Part shown: positions 27,436-36,667 of the stretch, piece after piece
Position numbering within the stretch: position 1 is the stretch's first letter
Layout of the letters: each line of letters opens with the position of its first letter
Assembly (NCBI RefSeq): GCF_034439435.1
Contig: NZ_JAPCKJ010000004.1
Span: 372,001-436,000, forward strand
From: Sarcina sp034439435
Lineage (GTDB): Bacteria; Bacillota; Clostridia; Clostridiales; Clostridiaceae
Reading direction: 5' to 3'
Length of the DNA stretch: 64,000 nt
Position numbers and translations under genes: made by a program
Notes under the pieces: generated by a model
Seen by the model: only the letters and a program-made list of their open reading frames with translations
The model's database searches: none
What the model was told of the DNA's origin: nothing

Positions 27436-27469
27436 GACTCTGTTTTAAACATTCACATAAAACAGAGTC
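27436..27469. repeat. Family B end-palindrome (minimal copy)
   Basis: GACTCTGTTTTA pairs with TAAAACAGAGTC. Reversed, the first 22 nt match the right end of the 37590-37828 element at all but one or two positions (GACTCTGTTTTA, then GTGAATGTT). It lies 13 bp from the family A element. Confidence 0.65.
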
Positions 27470-27533
27470 TTTAAATTAAATATATTATAAAAAGTACTAT
27501 ACACCTCTTTTTTACTAACTTATGAAAACTTTT

Positions 27534-28211
27534 TTATTCAATAGCTATGTTAGCATTTCTTATTCCTTTATAAAAAATATATACTGTAAGCATTATATAT
27601 GGCTGTAGCCAAAAAGCACCTATTCCCAAAGTTAGTAATGCTAAAATCCCCCATCCAACAAAACTTAAAATCATAATAACGTATTTTAACTTATAATCTT
27701 TAGTTACTTCCCAACTCATATTTATTGCCTCTATAACTCCTATTTCATCATCTTCTGTTAATATAATTGGTATTGTGAATATACAGGCTTCTATAAAAAG
27801 CCCTAAAGTAAGCAATATTACAAAAAATATAAACATTAAAAATACACTTTCACTAATAAAAGATGCAGTTGTAAAAATCATAGTTAATACAAGCAATCCT
27901 ATGCCTAAAACCACTCCAATTAAAATATTACATAAAAAAATCTTAATTGCAGCTTTAAAACTCACAAAACAATCTAAGTATTTTACTTTCTCATCTGTTT
28001 CAGTTAACTTAATACAATACTTAATGAATGCTCCATTCAAAAAGGAAGATACTACTGCAACTATAATCCACCCAAATATAGGTATTGGAGATAAGAAAAA
28101 ACTTACTAGCATTGATGAAATAGTAACTACTAAACATGCACCTGCTGCATTTCCCCATCTTCCCCTTAATAATTCTTTAGCTTTTAATTTACATTCTACT
28201 CTATCCGTCAA
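27534..28211 (-). CDS. DUF975 family membrane protein (copy 2)
   Basis: 225 residues, about six membrane segments. The family signature is the N-terminal KAKELLRGRWGNAAGACLV and, in the last third, INMSWEVTKDYKLKYVIMIL. The start is TTG 28211 with GGGGGCG upstream; alignment with the neighbouring paralogue supports it. Function unknown. It is the downstream member of a tandem pair, with a hairpin between the two. Confidence 0.85.
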   Translation of the reverse strand: MTDRVECKLKAKELLRGRWGNAAGACLVVTISSMLVSFFLSPIPIFGWIIVAVVSSFLNGAFIKYCIKLTETDEKVKYLDCFVSFKAAIKIFLCNILIGVVLGIGLLVLTMIFTTASFISESVFLMFIFFVILLTLGLFIEACIFTIPIILTEDDEIGVIEAINMSWEVTKDYKLKYVIMILSFVGWGILALLTLGIGAFWLQPYIMLTVYIFYKGIRNANIAIE

Positions 28212-28300
28212 TAGATAGCGCCCCCTATAAATTGATTAATCAGATAAATCTAATTACTTCTATATACTATTCATATCAACTAATAATTAATACAAAAAAT

Positions 28301-28382
28301 AAAAGGTTATACTTAGAACCTACTTACAAAACCAAAACATTTATTTTTAGTTAAGTACGGCTCTATATACAACCTTTTATTT
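28301..28382 (-). terminator. Weak terminator-like inverted repeat between the DUF975 genes
   Basis: ATAAAAGGTTGTATA at one end and TATAACCTTTTAT at the other are complementary around a long loop. The minus strand continues into TTTTTTG. Probably separates the two paralogous genes. Confidence 0.45.
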
Positions 28383-28423
28383 TTGATTATATCTTATAGT
28401 CCAAAAATATCAATAATTTAAAA

Positions 28424-29077
28424 TTATTGATATTCTCCTACCATATGCTTGTAAAATAAATATGTTGATAGAGTCATGTATGGTGTTAACCATAACCATC
28501 CTATCCCTAAAGTTATACAGGCTAATATAATCCACCCTATGAAGCTTAATAAAAATACAAAGTATTTCCACTTAAATCCTCTTGAAATATATATTGCCTT
28601 TCTTATTCCATCTATTATTCCTATCTCTTCATTTTCTATAAAGATAAATGGTAGTGTAAAGAATGTTAATGTATAATATATAGAAATTATAAACTCAATT
28701 ATCACTCCAATTATAGCAATTATTGAACTTTTAGAAACTCCACCTATTGCAAAAATTATGATTGGAATTATTACAACAATTAACCCTACTATAAATTGTG
28801 CCACTGCAGCTTTAATTAATACTGATCCACTAACAAAACAATCATTATATTTAACCTTTTCATCTGTTTTAGTAAGCATAATACAATATTTATTAAATGA
28901 TAGATTTAAATAATATCCTAAGATTGCTCCTAATATCCACCCTAATATAGGTATAATGTATAATATTACACTAGCTAAAGTTGCCAATACTAAGAATATA
29001 AATACTGCACCTACGGCATTTCCCCATCTTCCATTTAAAAGCTCTTTGGCTCTAATTTTACTTTCAGCTCTTTCCAT
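28424..29077 (-). CDS. DUF975 family membrane protein (copy 1)
   Basis: 217 residues with the same layout as the downstream copy: IRAKELLNGRWGNAVGAVFI at the start, KYCIMLTKTDEKVKYNDCF in the middle, and FKWKYFVFLLSFIGWIILAC near the end. The two are clearly tandem duplicates that have since diverged. AGGAGG lies 7 bases before the ATG. Function unknown; integral membrane location is certain from hydrophobicity. Confidence 0.86.
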   Translation of the reverse strand: MERAESKIRAKELLNGRWGNAVGAVFIFLVLATLASVILYIIPILGWILGAILGYYLNLSFNKYCIMLTKTDEKVKYNDCFVSGSVLIKAAVAQFIVGLIVVIIPIIIFAIGGVSKSSIIAIIGVIIEFIISIYYTLTFFTLPFIFIENEEIGIIDGIRKAIYISRGFKWKYFVFLLSFIGWIILACITLGIGWLWLTPYMTLSTYLFYKHMVGEYQ

Positions 29078-29271
29078 AGAAAGACCTCCTTTATCTTGTT
29101 TTGTAATAATTACAATATTACATGCAATATATTACCTATATGTTAATATATTATATATTTTATCTATTATTTGTTAATATATAAATATTATTCTAAAGTC
29201 TGTTATAATTTACTCAACAATATTTTTTATTATAAATATATTGATTTTTATTGAAGAAAGGTATTAAATTT

Positions 29272-29649
29272 ATGAGATTAAAATATTTTATTTTAACAAT
29301 TTTGACCATGCTTTTAGGCCTATTATCTAGAAAATTCATGGCATACCTACCTGATTTAATAGCACCTTATTTAGGTGATATACTTTGGGCAACTATGGTT
29401 TACTTTGGTTTTAGATTCTTATTTCCCAAAACCAAAACTAAAATTTGTTTTCTTATTGCTATTATTTTCTCCTTTGGAATAGAAATTAGTCAACTATATC
29501 AAGCTCAGTGGATTAATAATCTAAGGGCTACAACATTAGGTGCCTTAATTCTTGGACACGGCTTTCTTTGGAGCGATTTAATATGTTATACCATAGGTGT
29601 TTTTATTGGCTGTTTTATAGATAACATTGCTCTAATAAAATCTCAATAA
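29272..29649 (+). CDS. DUF2809 family membrane protein
   Basis: 125 residues from ATG 29272; a TTG 21 bases upstream precedes the AGAAAGG ribosome site and was rejected. Four membrane segments. Family markers are YLGDILWATMVYFGFRF, EISQLYQAQW, and TTLGALILGHGFLWSDL. Small VanZ-like proteins of unknown function. A single gene. Confidence 0.85.
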   Translation: MRLKYFILTILTMLLGLLSRKFMAYLPDLIAPYLGDILWATMVYFGFRFLFPKTKTKICFLIAIIFSFGIEISQLYQAQWINNLRATTLGALILGHGFLWSDLICYTIGVFIGCFIDNIALIKSQ

Positions 29650-29684
29650 AAAAAGCCCTAAGGAGTAGCAAAAAACCTTAGGGC
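29648..29684. terminator. Terminator between DUF2809 gene and hppA
   Basis: GCCCTAAGG pairs with CCTTAGGGC over 12 nt. The T-run lies on the minus strand, suiting hppA; the plus strand has no T-tail. Confidence 0.75.
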
Positions 29685-29723
29685 AAAATAGAGGTATCTA
29701 CAATAGCAACCAAAATTTATAAT

Positions 29724-29756
29724 GAATAGTTTAAAGCGGCAGACTTTAAACTATTA
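29724..29756. terminator. Hairpin just after hppA
   Basis: AATAGTTTAAAG pairs perfectly with CTTTAAACTATT. There is no clear T-run; it may be a transcript-stabilising 3' hairpin ahead of the terminator 40 bp further on. Confidence 0.5.
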
Positions 29757-29778
29757 TTATCTTATATTCACTTCTTAA

Positions 29779-31878
29779 TTAAAGTATTCCTATTGCAAGT
29801 ATTAATGATGCAAATACAATAGAAATCATAGACATTAATTTTATTAATATATCAATAGATGGTCCTGTAGTATCTTTAAATGGATCTCCTACAGTATCTC
29901 CTACAACCGCGGCTTTATGGCAGTCTGAGCCTTTTCCGCCTAATACTCCACTTTCAATATACTTCTTAGCATTATCCCAAGCTCCTCCTGAATTAGCCAT
30001 CATTATAGCTAGTACAAATCCAGTTACAGTTGAGCCTGCTAAAAGCCCTGCCACTCCATTAGGTCCTAATAATAATCCAGTAATTATAGGAGTTAAAATA
30101 GCTACCAAAGCTATTGGTATTAATTCTCTTTGAGATGATTTTGTACATATATCAACACATTTTTCAAAATCAGCTTCTTCCTTTCCTTCCATAAGTCCTT
30201 TAATTTCTTTAAACTGCCTTCTAACCTCAACAACTATCTCAGAAGCTGCTCTTCCAACAGCATCCATAGTTAGTGCTGAGAATACAAAGGTAACCATTCC
30301 ACCTAAAAATAGTCCTATTAAAACCTGTGGATTTATTATAGAAAGATTAAATGTAAAATCTAATCCTTGTGATTTAACTATATTTTCTACAGAATCTTTG
30401 TATGCTGCTATGAAAGCTAATGCTGTTAAAGCAGCTGAGCCTATAGCAAAGCCTTTTCCTGTAGCCGCTGTAGTATTTCCTAATGCATCTAAAGCATCTG
30501 TTCTCTTTCTAACCTCTGGGTCCTGTTCAGTCATTTCTGCTATCCCACCAGCATTGTCTGCCACTGGTCCATAAGCATCTGTAGCTAAGGTTATTCCCAA
30601 TGTAGAAAGCATACCTACGGCTGAAATAGCTATTCCATAAAGACCTAAGCTAAAATCTTTTGATCCACCAGAAACTAAGAAACTAATAACTATAGAGATT
30701 GAAATTATTATTACAGGAAACGCTGTTGAAATCATTCCTAATGATAATCCACCTATTATAGTTGTGGCTGAACCTGTCTTAGTCATATCAGCCAATTTTC
30801 TAGTAGGTTTATAATTATCACTTGTATAATACTCAGTAAAGTACCCAATTAAAATTCCAGCAATTAATCCAGATAAAATACTAAAATAAATTCCTAAATT
30901 ATTTTCTCCAAGTATTAATTTAACTATGAAGAAAGCTGAAATAGCAACTAGTATTGCTGCTATATATGTTCCTCTTCTCAAAGCTCCAAGAAGTGATTTT
31001 TGACTTGCATCCTCTTTTGCTTTAACAAAGAAAGTTCCAATTATACATGCAATTGCTCCCACTGATGCAATAGTTAAAGGAAGCACTACTCCCTCTAATC
31101 CTAAACCTGCTGACACTGCTAAGGCACAGGCTGAAACTAATGAACCTACATAGGATTCATAAAGGTCTGCTCCAAGACCAGCTACATCTCCAACATTGTC
31201 TCCAACGTTATCTGCTATAACAGCTGGGTTTCTATGATCATCCTCTGGAATACCAGCCTCAACCTTTCCAACTAAGTCAGCTCCTACGTCAGCAGCCTTT
31301 GTAAATATTCCTCCACCTACTCTAGCAAAAAGAGCCATAGATGAAGCTCCCATACCAAAGGTAAGCATAGCAGATGTTATTTGACCAACCTTTTCAACCT
31401 CAGGTAATGCAGCATAATACCAATCTAAAATATAATACCAAACACCTAAATGAAGAAGAGCTAAGCCAACAACTACTAGACCCATTATGGCCCCACTAGA
31501 GAAAGCTATTTTAAGAGCTCCATTTAAGCTTTTTTTAGCCGCCGTAGTTGTTCTTGAATTTGCATTGGTTGCAGTCTTCATTCCAAGATAACCACTTAAA
31601 CCAGAGAATAATCCACCAGTCACAAAAGCAAAAGGAACAAACATTGATAAGTAACCCATAAAACTTAAAATCATTAAAAGTGCAAACATTCCTAAAAAGA
31701 ATAATGAAACTCCTTTATACTGTCTTATTAAGAAAGCATTTGATCCTCTTTTGATTTTTTCTGCGACAGCTCTTATATCACTATCACCTTCATCACATTT
31801 CATTATTTTTCTTCCTAAGTAAGCAGCAAATAGAAGTGCTATGATTGAACATATTGGCACTAAAAGCATAAGGTCCAT
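29779..31878 (-). CDS. hppA: Membrane-bound ion-pumping pyrophosphatase (K+-dependent type)
   Basis: 699 residues from ATG 31878; the ATG at 31884 touches the GGGGGAG site. About 16 membrane segments. Hydrolyses PPi to pump H+ or Na+. Catalytic signature GGIFTKAADVGADLVGKVE, then IPEDDHRNPAVIADNVGDNV, and the C-terminal SDCHKAAVVGDTVGDPFKDT. The segment GNTTAATGKG has Ala where K+-independent enzymes have Lys, so the enzyme is predicted K+-dependent. K+-dependent members include Na+ pumps; which ion is moved is not settled by what I can read. A cre-like sequence lies about 140 bp upstream. Confidence 0.95.
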   Translation of the reverse strand: MDLMLLVPICSIIALLFAAYLGRKIMKCDEGDSDIRAVAEKIKRGSNAFLIRQYKGVSLFFLGMFALLMILSFMGYLSMFVPFAFVTGGLFSGLSGYLGMKTATNANSRTTTAAKKSLNGALKIAFSSGAIMGLVVVGLALLHLGVWYYILDWYYAALPEVEKVGQITSAMLTFGMGASSMALFARVGGGIFTKAADVGADLVGKVEAGIPEDDHRNPAVIADNVGDNVGDVAGLGADLYESYVGSLVSACALAVSAGLGLEGVVLPLTIASVGAIACIIGTFFVKAKEDASQKSLLGALRRGTYIAAILVAISAFFIVKLILGENNLGIYFSILSGLIAGILIGYFTEYYTSDNYKPTRKLADMTKTGSATTIIGGLSLGMISTAFPVIIISISIVISFLVSGGSKDFSLGLYGIAISAVGMLSTLGITLATDAYGPVADNAGGIAEMTEQDPEVRKRTDALDALGNTTAATGKGFAIGSAALTALAFIAAYKDSVENIVKSQGLDFTFNLSIINPQVLIGLFLGGMVTFVFSALTMDAVGRAASEIVVEVRRQFKEIKGLMEGKEEADFEKCVDICTKSSQRELIPIALVAILTPIITGLLLGPNGVAGLLAGSTVTGFVLAIMMANSGGAWDNAKKYIESGVLGGKGSDCHKAAVVGDTVGDPFKDTTGPSIDILIKLMSMISIVFASLILAIGIL

Positions 31879-32350
31879 TTTCATCTCCCCCTATTTAATT
31901 AATCTTTTAAAATAAGCCTATTAAAAGTTAATAAAGACTTAAACATAAATATCAATAGAAATAATTCTTATCTAAACCAAATCTATAGCTATATATGATT
32001 AATTTAATCGACCTTAACAAACGTTTACATAATACTTGTGAAATTAAATAATTTGCTAATCTTACTTACAAATTTAATATACTTTAATTATAAACTAATT
32101 TGGTAAAATTTGTAATAAAGAAAAACTATTCTTTTTTTAATTTAACTATGGTTCTCTCTGCTTATCTAATACATACTAAATTTTATTAAGTTTTAATTTT
32201 GACTCTATTCTTAATGTATTTATTTACTTTCTAAAATATTACAACTTAATATGAATTAACTACTATATAATTTAATTCTTCTTACCAGTAAAATTTAATA
32301 GTAAAAGTTATTCTCTATAACTAAATTTTCAATATTGAGAGGGATTATAA
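31879..32350. other. Intergenic region between hppA and an APH-like gene (divergent)
   Basis: 472 bp, very A/T rich, holding the divergent 5' regions of both genes. A cre-like dyad is at 32014-32032. I find no convincing promoter pair, ORF or regulatory RNA. Confidence 0.55.
32014..32032. promoter_or_regulatory. Possible CcpA (cre) site upstream of hppA
   Basis: On the minus strand ATGTAAACGTTTGTTA fits the loose consensus WTGNAANCGNWNNCW apart from its last bases. Position fits control of hppA or the divergent gene. Confidence 0.35.
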
Positions 32351-33322
32351 ATGAACAAAGATTCAAAACTTTTTAAGGAACTAAATAATTCTGAGTTAAG
32401 TATATTAATTGATAACTACTTCGGAATTAATACTAAATTCCAAGCAGATTTAATAACAGGAGGACTATTTAACACTACCTACTGTATTAAATTGTTAAAT
32501 ACTAATGAAAAGTTTATACTTAGAGTCGGTCCAGTAAACACAGATTTACTTCTTCCATTTGAAGTAAATTTAATGAAAGGTGAAGAATATGTTTACTCTC
32601 TTTGTGAAGCCAATAATATACCTAGTTCAAAAATTTTAAAATGTGATGTAAGTAAAAAATTGATACCTAGAGATTACATGATTATAGAATATATAGATAG
32701 TAAACCCTTTTCTGAATTAAAACTTGATAAAGAAACTGAAAGCTTTTTATACAATGAAACTGGTAAATATATTAGTAAATTACATCAAATAACTTCAAAA
32801 AAATTTGGAAGAGTTTATGATGTTTTTAATAATAATGGCTTTGATTCTTGGAGCGAATTCATATTTGATGAGTTCCAAAAGGTAAAAAGTAAACTTAAAG
32901 AATTTAATATTTTCACTGAGAAAGAACTAAACTCTTTTGAAGTTATTATAAAGGAAAACTTTAATTTATTAGACGAAATTAAAACACCACACCTTGTTCA
33001 CTGTGATCTCTGGACAGGCAATATATTGATTGAATCTTATAATTCTAAACCTAAGGTAGCAGCAATTATAGATATAGATAGAGCTTTATTTGGAGATGCA
33101 GACTTTGACTTCGCAAATCCTTGGATTATAAATGAAGACTTTTTAAATGGTTATGGTATGACTTCAGATGATTCTCCTAATAAAACAACTAGGAAGAATA
33201 TTTATAGATTAATGTATCATTTGATAGATGCTTATGTGTGGAAAATAGAATATAATAATCCTATTGCCTCTGAAAATGAGAAGCTTAATGCTATTAAATT
33301 GCTAAATGATATTGTTAAATAA
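32351..33322 (+). CDS. APH-type small-molecule phosphotransferase
   Basis: 323 residues with the aminoglycoside/choline phosphotransferase fold. Brenner motif H217-C-D219 to N224 in HCDLWTGNIL and metal-binding D241/D243 in IIDIDRALFGDADFD; N-lobe FILRVG. The substrate cannot be told; this group includes macrolide, hygromycin and methylthioribose kinases as well as fructosamine-kinase-like enzymes. GAGAGGG precedes the ATG. A single gene with a strong terminator. Confidence 0.82.
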   Translation: MNKDSKLFKELNNSELSILIDNYFGINTKFQADLITGGLFNTTYCIKLLNTNEKFILRVGPVNTDLLLPFEVNLMKGEEYVYSLCEANNIPSSKILKCDVSKKLIPRDYMIIEYIDSKPFSELKLDKETESFLYNETGKYISKLHQITSKKFGRVYDVFNNNGFDSWSEFIFDEFQKVKSKLKEFNIFTEKELNSFEVIIKENFNLLDEIKTPHLVHCDLWTGNILIESYNSKPKVAAIIDIDRALFGDADFDFANPWIINEDFLNGYGMTSDDSPNKTTRKNIYRLMYHLIDAYVWKIEYNNPIASENEKLNAIKLLNDIVK

Positions 33323-33336
33323 AAATATTTGATATG

Positions 33337-33375
33337 AAAAGGTAGAGAGACTAAATATAGTACTCTCTACTTTTA
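33337..33375 (+). terminator. Terminator after the phosphotransferase gene
   Basis: AAAAGGTAGAGAG pairs with CTCTCTACTTTT, followed by ATTTAA. Confidence 0.8.
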
Positions 33376-33457
33376 TTTAACTAAGATTTTTGGCACATCT
33401 ATTAGTAATAACATATTAAAAGTATATAATAGAAACAAATATAGAAAGGAGGATTTA

Positions 33458-33484
33458 GTGAATAATCCTTTTAAATTTCACTAG
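33458..33484 (+). CDS. Putative 8-residue leader peptide ahead of the ABC operon
   Basis: AAAGGAGG, the best ribosome site of this operon, lies 5 bases before GTG 33458. The GTG opens a nine-codon frame (MNNPFKFH, stop TAG) ending 7 bases before the ATPase ATG. The ATPase itself has no recognisable ribosome site. AAAGGA and TCCTTT inside the leader can pair and hide the site. Could be a regulatory leader peptide or simply a translational coupler. Expression is not demonstrated. Confidence 0.45.
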   Translation: MNNPFKFH

Positions 33485-33491
33485 AAAAATT

Positions 33492-34190
33492 ATGATTACT
33501 TTAGAAAATGTATTTAAAACCTATAAAACTGGTGATGTGGAAACCCATGCCTTAAGAGGTGTTAGTCTTTCCATAAATGATGGCGAATTTATTGTTATTC
33601 TCGGTCCAAGTGGAAGTGGAAAAAGTACTTTATTAAATGTTATAAGTGGATTAGATAATATAACATCTGGAAGTATTAAATTTAATGGTGAAGAAATAAG
33701 TAAATATAAAGAAGATAAACTTACTGAATTCAGAAGAGATAATTTAGGTTTTATTTTTCAACAATATAATCTACTTCAAAATTTAACTGTTTATGAAAAT
33801 ATTCAAATGGGTGCTGATCTTAGTAAAAATCCATTAGATATTAATGAAACACTAAAACATGTTGGTTTAGAAAGTTCAAAGGATAAATATCCATCTCAAC
33901 TTTCAGGTGGACAACAACAAAGGGTTTCCATAGCAAGAAGTGTTGTTAAGAACCCTAGCATAATGTTTTGTGATGAACCAACAGGTGCCTTAGATGAAGA
34001 AACAGCTAAGCAAGTATTAAATTTACTTCAAAAACTTAATAAAGAGTTAAAAACAACTACTGTAATAATAACTCATAATCCAAGTATAGCTAATATGGCT
34101 GACACAGTAATAAGAATGAATTCTGGAAAAATAGAAGAAATATACAAAAACAAAGAAAAACTTACTGCTAATGAGCTTAAATGGTCATAG
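33492..34190 (+). CDS. ABC transporter ATP-binding protein (LolD/MacB type)
   Basis: 232 residues. Walker A GPSGSGKST, Q-loop FIFQQYNL, signature LSGGQQQRVSIARS, Walker B IMFCDEPTGALDE, H-loop ITHNP. The FtsE/LolD/MacB subgroup couples to FtsX-type permeases, and the next gene is one. The ATG lacks its own ribosome site and is probably reached by coupling to the short upstream ORF. It is followed after 9 bp by the permease. This pairing in Firmicutes is often tied to antimicrobial-peptide resistance or lipoprotein handling; no regulator gene is adjacent here. Confidence 0.9.
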   Translation: MITLENVFKTYKTGDVETHALRGVSLSINDGEFIVILGPSGSGKSTLLNVISGLDNITSGSIKFNGEEISKYKEDKLTEFRRDNLGFIFQQYNLLQNLTVYENIQMGADLSKNPLDINETLKHVGLESSKDKYPSQLSGGQQQRVSIARSVVKNPSIMFCDEPTGALDEETAKQVLNLLQKLNKELKTTTVIITHNPSIANMADTVIRMNSGKIEEIYKNKEKLTANELKWS

Positions 34191-34199
34191 GAGGATACT

Positions 34200-36578
34200 A
34201 TGTTATATAAAAGTGTGTTTAAAACCTTCAAGAAAAAATGGGCTCAAATCTTAGCTATTGGATTAGTTATCTTTATAAGTTCATTTATTTATACAGTTAT
34301 GGCATATGCCATAGATGGATTAAAAAAGCCTACAGAAGAATTTTTTAAAGAAAGCAAGCTAGAAGACTTCTCCATTGATATGTATACTGGACTAACTCAA
34401 AATGAAATGGAATATCTTCTTAAAAACAATCCTTCCCTTGTATCCGAACTAAGTGGGAGTTTTTACTTAAGTGATATAAAAAGATTAGATGAAAATCTAT
34501 TTAATGAAATAATAGAAAATAGAAAAGAAGAATTTCTTTCTGACTATAATGGCTATGAATTAGAGCTTAGAGATTACAAAGACATCGACTATACTCTTAA
34601 TGGAAAAGGAAATAAAGGAAGAGTTTTCAAAAATGGAATTACTATGAACCTTACTTATATCGAAGAAGGAAGGAAAGCTGAAAAAGATGATGAAATAACT
34701 ATTGATAAGACCTATGCAAAAAATAATAATCTTAATATAGGTGATTATTTAGACTTAAATGGTAAGAAATATAAAATAGTTGGTTTCTCACTGCTTCCTG
34801 ATTATAACTTACCTTTACTAGGTACAGATCTTATTATAGATAATAAAACTCAAAGCTTTATTATTATGACAGATAAAGCCTTTGATGAGTTAAAAGGTGA
34901 CGAAAACTTTCATTTTTCTGGAGTTTCTAAAGGAGAATGGAATGAAAGTAAGTTTAAAACTGACATAGTTGATACTTATAAAGATAAAAGTAATCTAAAT
35001 TTCATAACTAGCATTGTATCGACTCAAAATCAAATGAGAAGCGGTGGAATATATCTAGAACTTAAAGGTGGTAAAGCTATGAGTATGGGATTAAGTATAG
35101 TTATATCCTCCATAGCCATATTAATTGTTGCGATTCTTATTTATAAGATTTTAAGAGAAGAAAAAGGACAGATTGGTGTTCTTAAGGCCTTAGGATATAA
35201 AAACAAAAAAATAGCTAAGCCCTACATAGTGCTTATTCTATTAATGTCTTTACCTATGCTTATCTTAGGATATATAGGGGGATGGCTAGCTGCTGAACCA
35301 CTAAAAAACATGTACCTAATGTTTTACCTATTACCATCAGTTCCTATAAGAGGTAATTTTGTAGTAGCTCTTACAGCTATTATTGTTCCATTAATCTTCT
35401 TCATAGGACTTTCTTCAATATTAATAATAAAAATGCTTTCTAAAAAGGCATTAGATTTACTTAGAAACTCTGAAACAAACAAGGTTTCGTTCTTAAATAA
35501 ACTTACAAATAAAATACTTAAGAATGCTAAAGGTAAAACTAAATTTAAATACTCTTTTATCTTTAAGAATACAGCTAAATTCTTAGTATTCTTCTTTGGA
35601 GTGCTATTCTCAACTATCTTAATAGTTATGGCTTTAATGATGAGTAGCGTATTTAATAATCTTGGAACTAAGTATTATGAAAGAGTTGGTTATAATTATG
35701 AAGGCTTTATAGATAATACTAAGGAACTTCCTAAACTTAGTGCTGGAGAAGAAAAATTCCTACAGTATCCAAGTGCTTTGTATAAAGATGAAATGATAAC
35801 CTTAATTGGATTATCTGAAGATAATAAACTTCATAAGCTTTATGATAAAGATAATAAGGATATTACTAAGGATTTAGATGATGGTATTGTAATGACTAGT
35901 AGCTTTGCTCTTAAAAATGGAATAAAGGTTGGAGATACAATAAAAGTTCAAATCAGAAATAAAGAAGATTCTTTAAAAATAGTTGGAGAAACTGATGAAT
36001 ATATTGGAGATAAGCTTTATATTTCTAGAAAAGAACTTAGTGAATTAATAAGTGATGAAAAAAATTCCGATCTTTATAATGGAGTTTTCTCAAAAGAAAA
36101 GTTAAATAGTAATGATTATGTAAGTGTTGTAAATAAAAACATAATACTTGAACAAAGTAAATCAATGCAAGGCTTTGTTAGAGTTTCAATATACTCAATG
36201 ATAGCAAGTGCTGTATTTATAGCAGTAATAATAATGTTTGTCCTAACTTCACTAACTATTGAAGATAATACTTATAGTATCTCTCTACTAAAAGTTATGG
36301 GATATAATAAAAAAGAGGTTAACTCAATGATTCTAGATAGTTATAAGATATATACAATAATTGCTTACCTAATAGGACTACCATTAACCATAGTAAGCAT
36401 GAACTTTGGAATGAAATATCTAGCCTCTGAATTTGGCATGATACTTCCTGTGAAACTTAGTCTACTACAAGCCATTTTAGGTTTTGTAATAGTTCTAATA
36501 ATCTTCTATTTAGGAACATTTAGTGCTAAGAGAAAAATCAATAAAATCTCATTACAAGAAACATTAAAAAGAGAATAA
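34200..36578 (+). CDS. ABC transporter permease, FtsX/MacB-like with two FtsX domains
   Basis: 792 residues. One N-terminal membrane segment (about 15-38), an extracytoplasmic domain (about 40-295), a first FtsX module with three segments (about 297-420), one more segment, a second external domain (about 510-660), and a second FtsX module (about 665-790). SLLKVMGYNKKEV and GVLKALGYKNKKI are the conserved coupling-helix motifs, one per module. The full-length duplicated form works with the preceding ATPase, probably as a mechanotransmitter rather than a classical transporter. GGAGG lies 6 bases before the ATG. Confidence 0.88.
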   Translation: MLYKSVFKTFKKKWAQILAIGLVIFISSFIYTVMAYAIDGLKKPTEEFFKESKLEDFSIDMYTGLTQNEMEYLLKNNPSLVSELSGSFYLSDIKRLDENLFNEIIENRKEEFLSDYNGYELELRDYKDIDYTLNGKGNKGRVFKNGITMNLTYIEEGRKAEKDDEITIDKTYAKNNNLNIGDYLDLNGKKYKIVGFSLLPDYNLPLLGTDLIIDNKTQSFIIMTDKAFDELKGDENFHFSGVSKGEWNESKFKTDIVDTYKDKSNLNFITSIVSTQNQMRSGGIYLELKGGKAMSMGLSIVISSIAILIVAILIYKILREEKGQIGVLKALGYKNKKIAKPYIVLILLMSLPMLILGYIGGWLAAEPLKNMYLMFYLLPSVPIRGNFVVALTAIIVPLIFFIGLSSILIIKMLSKKALDLLRNSETNKVSFLNKLTNKILKNAKGKTKFKYSFIFKNTAKFLVFFFGVLFSTILIVMALMMSSVFNNLGTKYYERVGYNYEGFIDNTKELPKLSAGEEKFLQYPSALYKDEMITLIGLSEDNKLHKLYDKDNKDITKDLDDGIVMTSSFALKNGIKVGDTIKVQIRNKEDSLKIVGETDEYIGDKLYISRKELSELISDEKNSDLYNGVFSKEKLNSNDYVSVVNKNIILEQSKSMQGFVRVSIYSMIASAVFIAVIIMFVLTSLTIEDNTYSISLLKVMGYNKKEVNSMILDSYKIYTIIAYLIGLPLTIVSMNFGMKYLASEFGMILPVKLSLLQAILGFVIVLIIFYLGTFSAKRKINKISLQETLKRE

Positions 36579-36607
36579 ACTAAAAGAATTATAAAAAATG
36601 TAAAACT

Positions 36608-36664
36608 CATCCTGTTAAATAGACATTATTAAAAATACTTTATTAAGTCTACTTAACAGGATTA
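36608..36664 (+). terminator. Terminator of the ABC operon
   Basis: TCCTGTTAA and TTAACAGGA, with an inner AGAC/GTCT pair, form a long hairpin followed by TTATTCTTATTCT. Confidence 0.7.
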
Positions 36665-36667
36665 TTC

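Noticed and set aside
32351..33322. Specific antibiotic-resistance call for the APH-like gene
   Set aside because: Only general phosphotransferase motifs are visible; substrate cannot be assigned from sequence alone.
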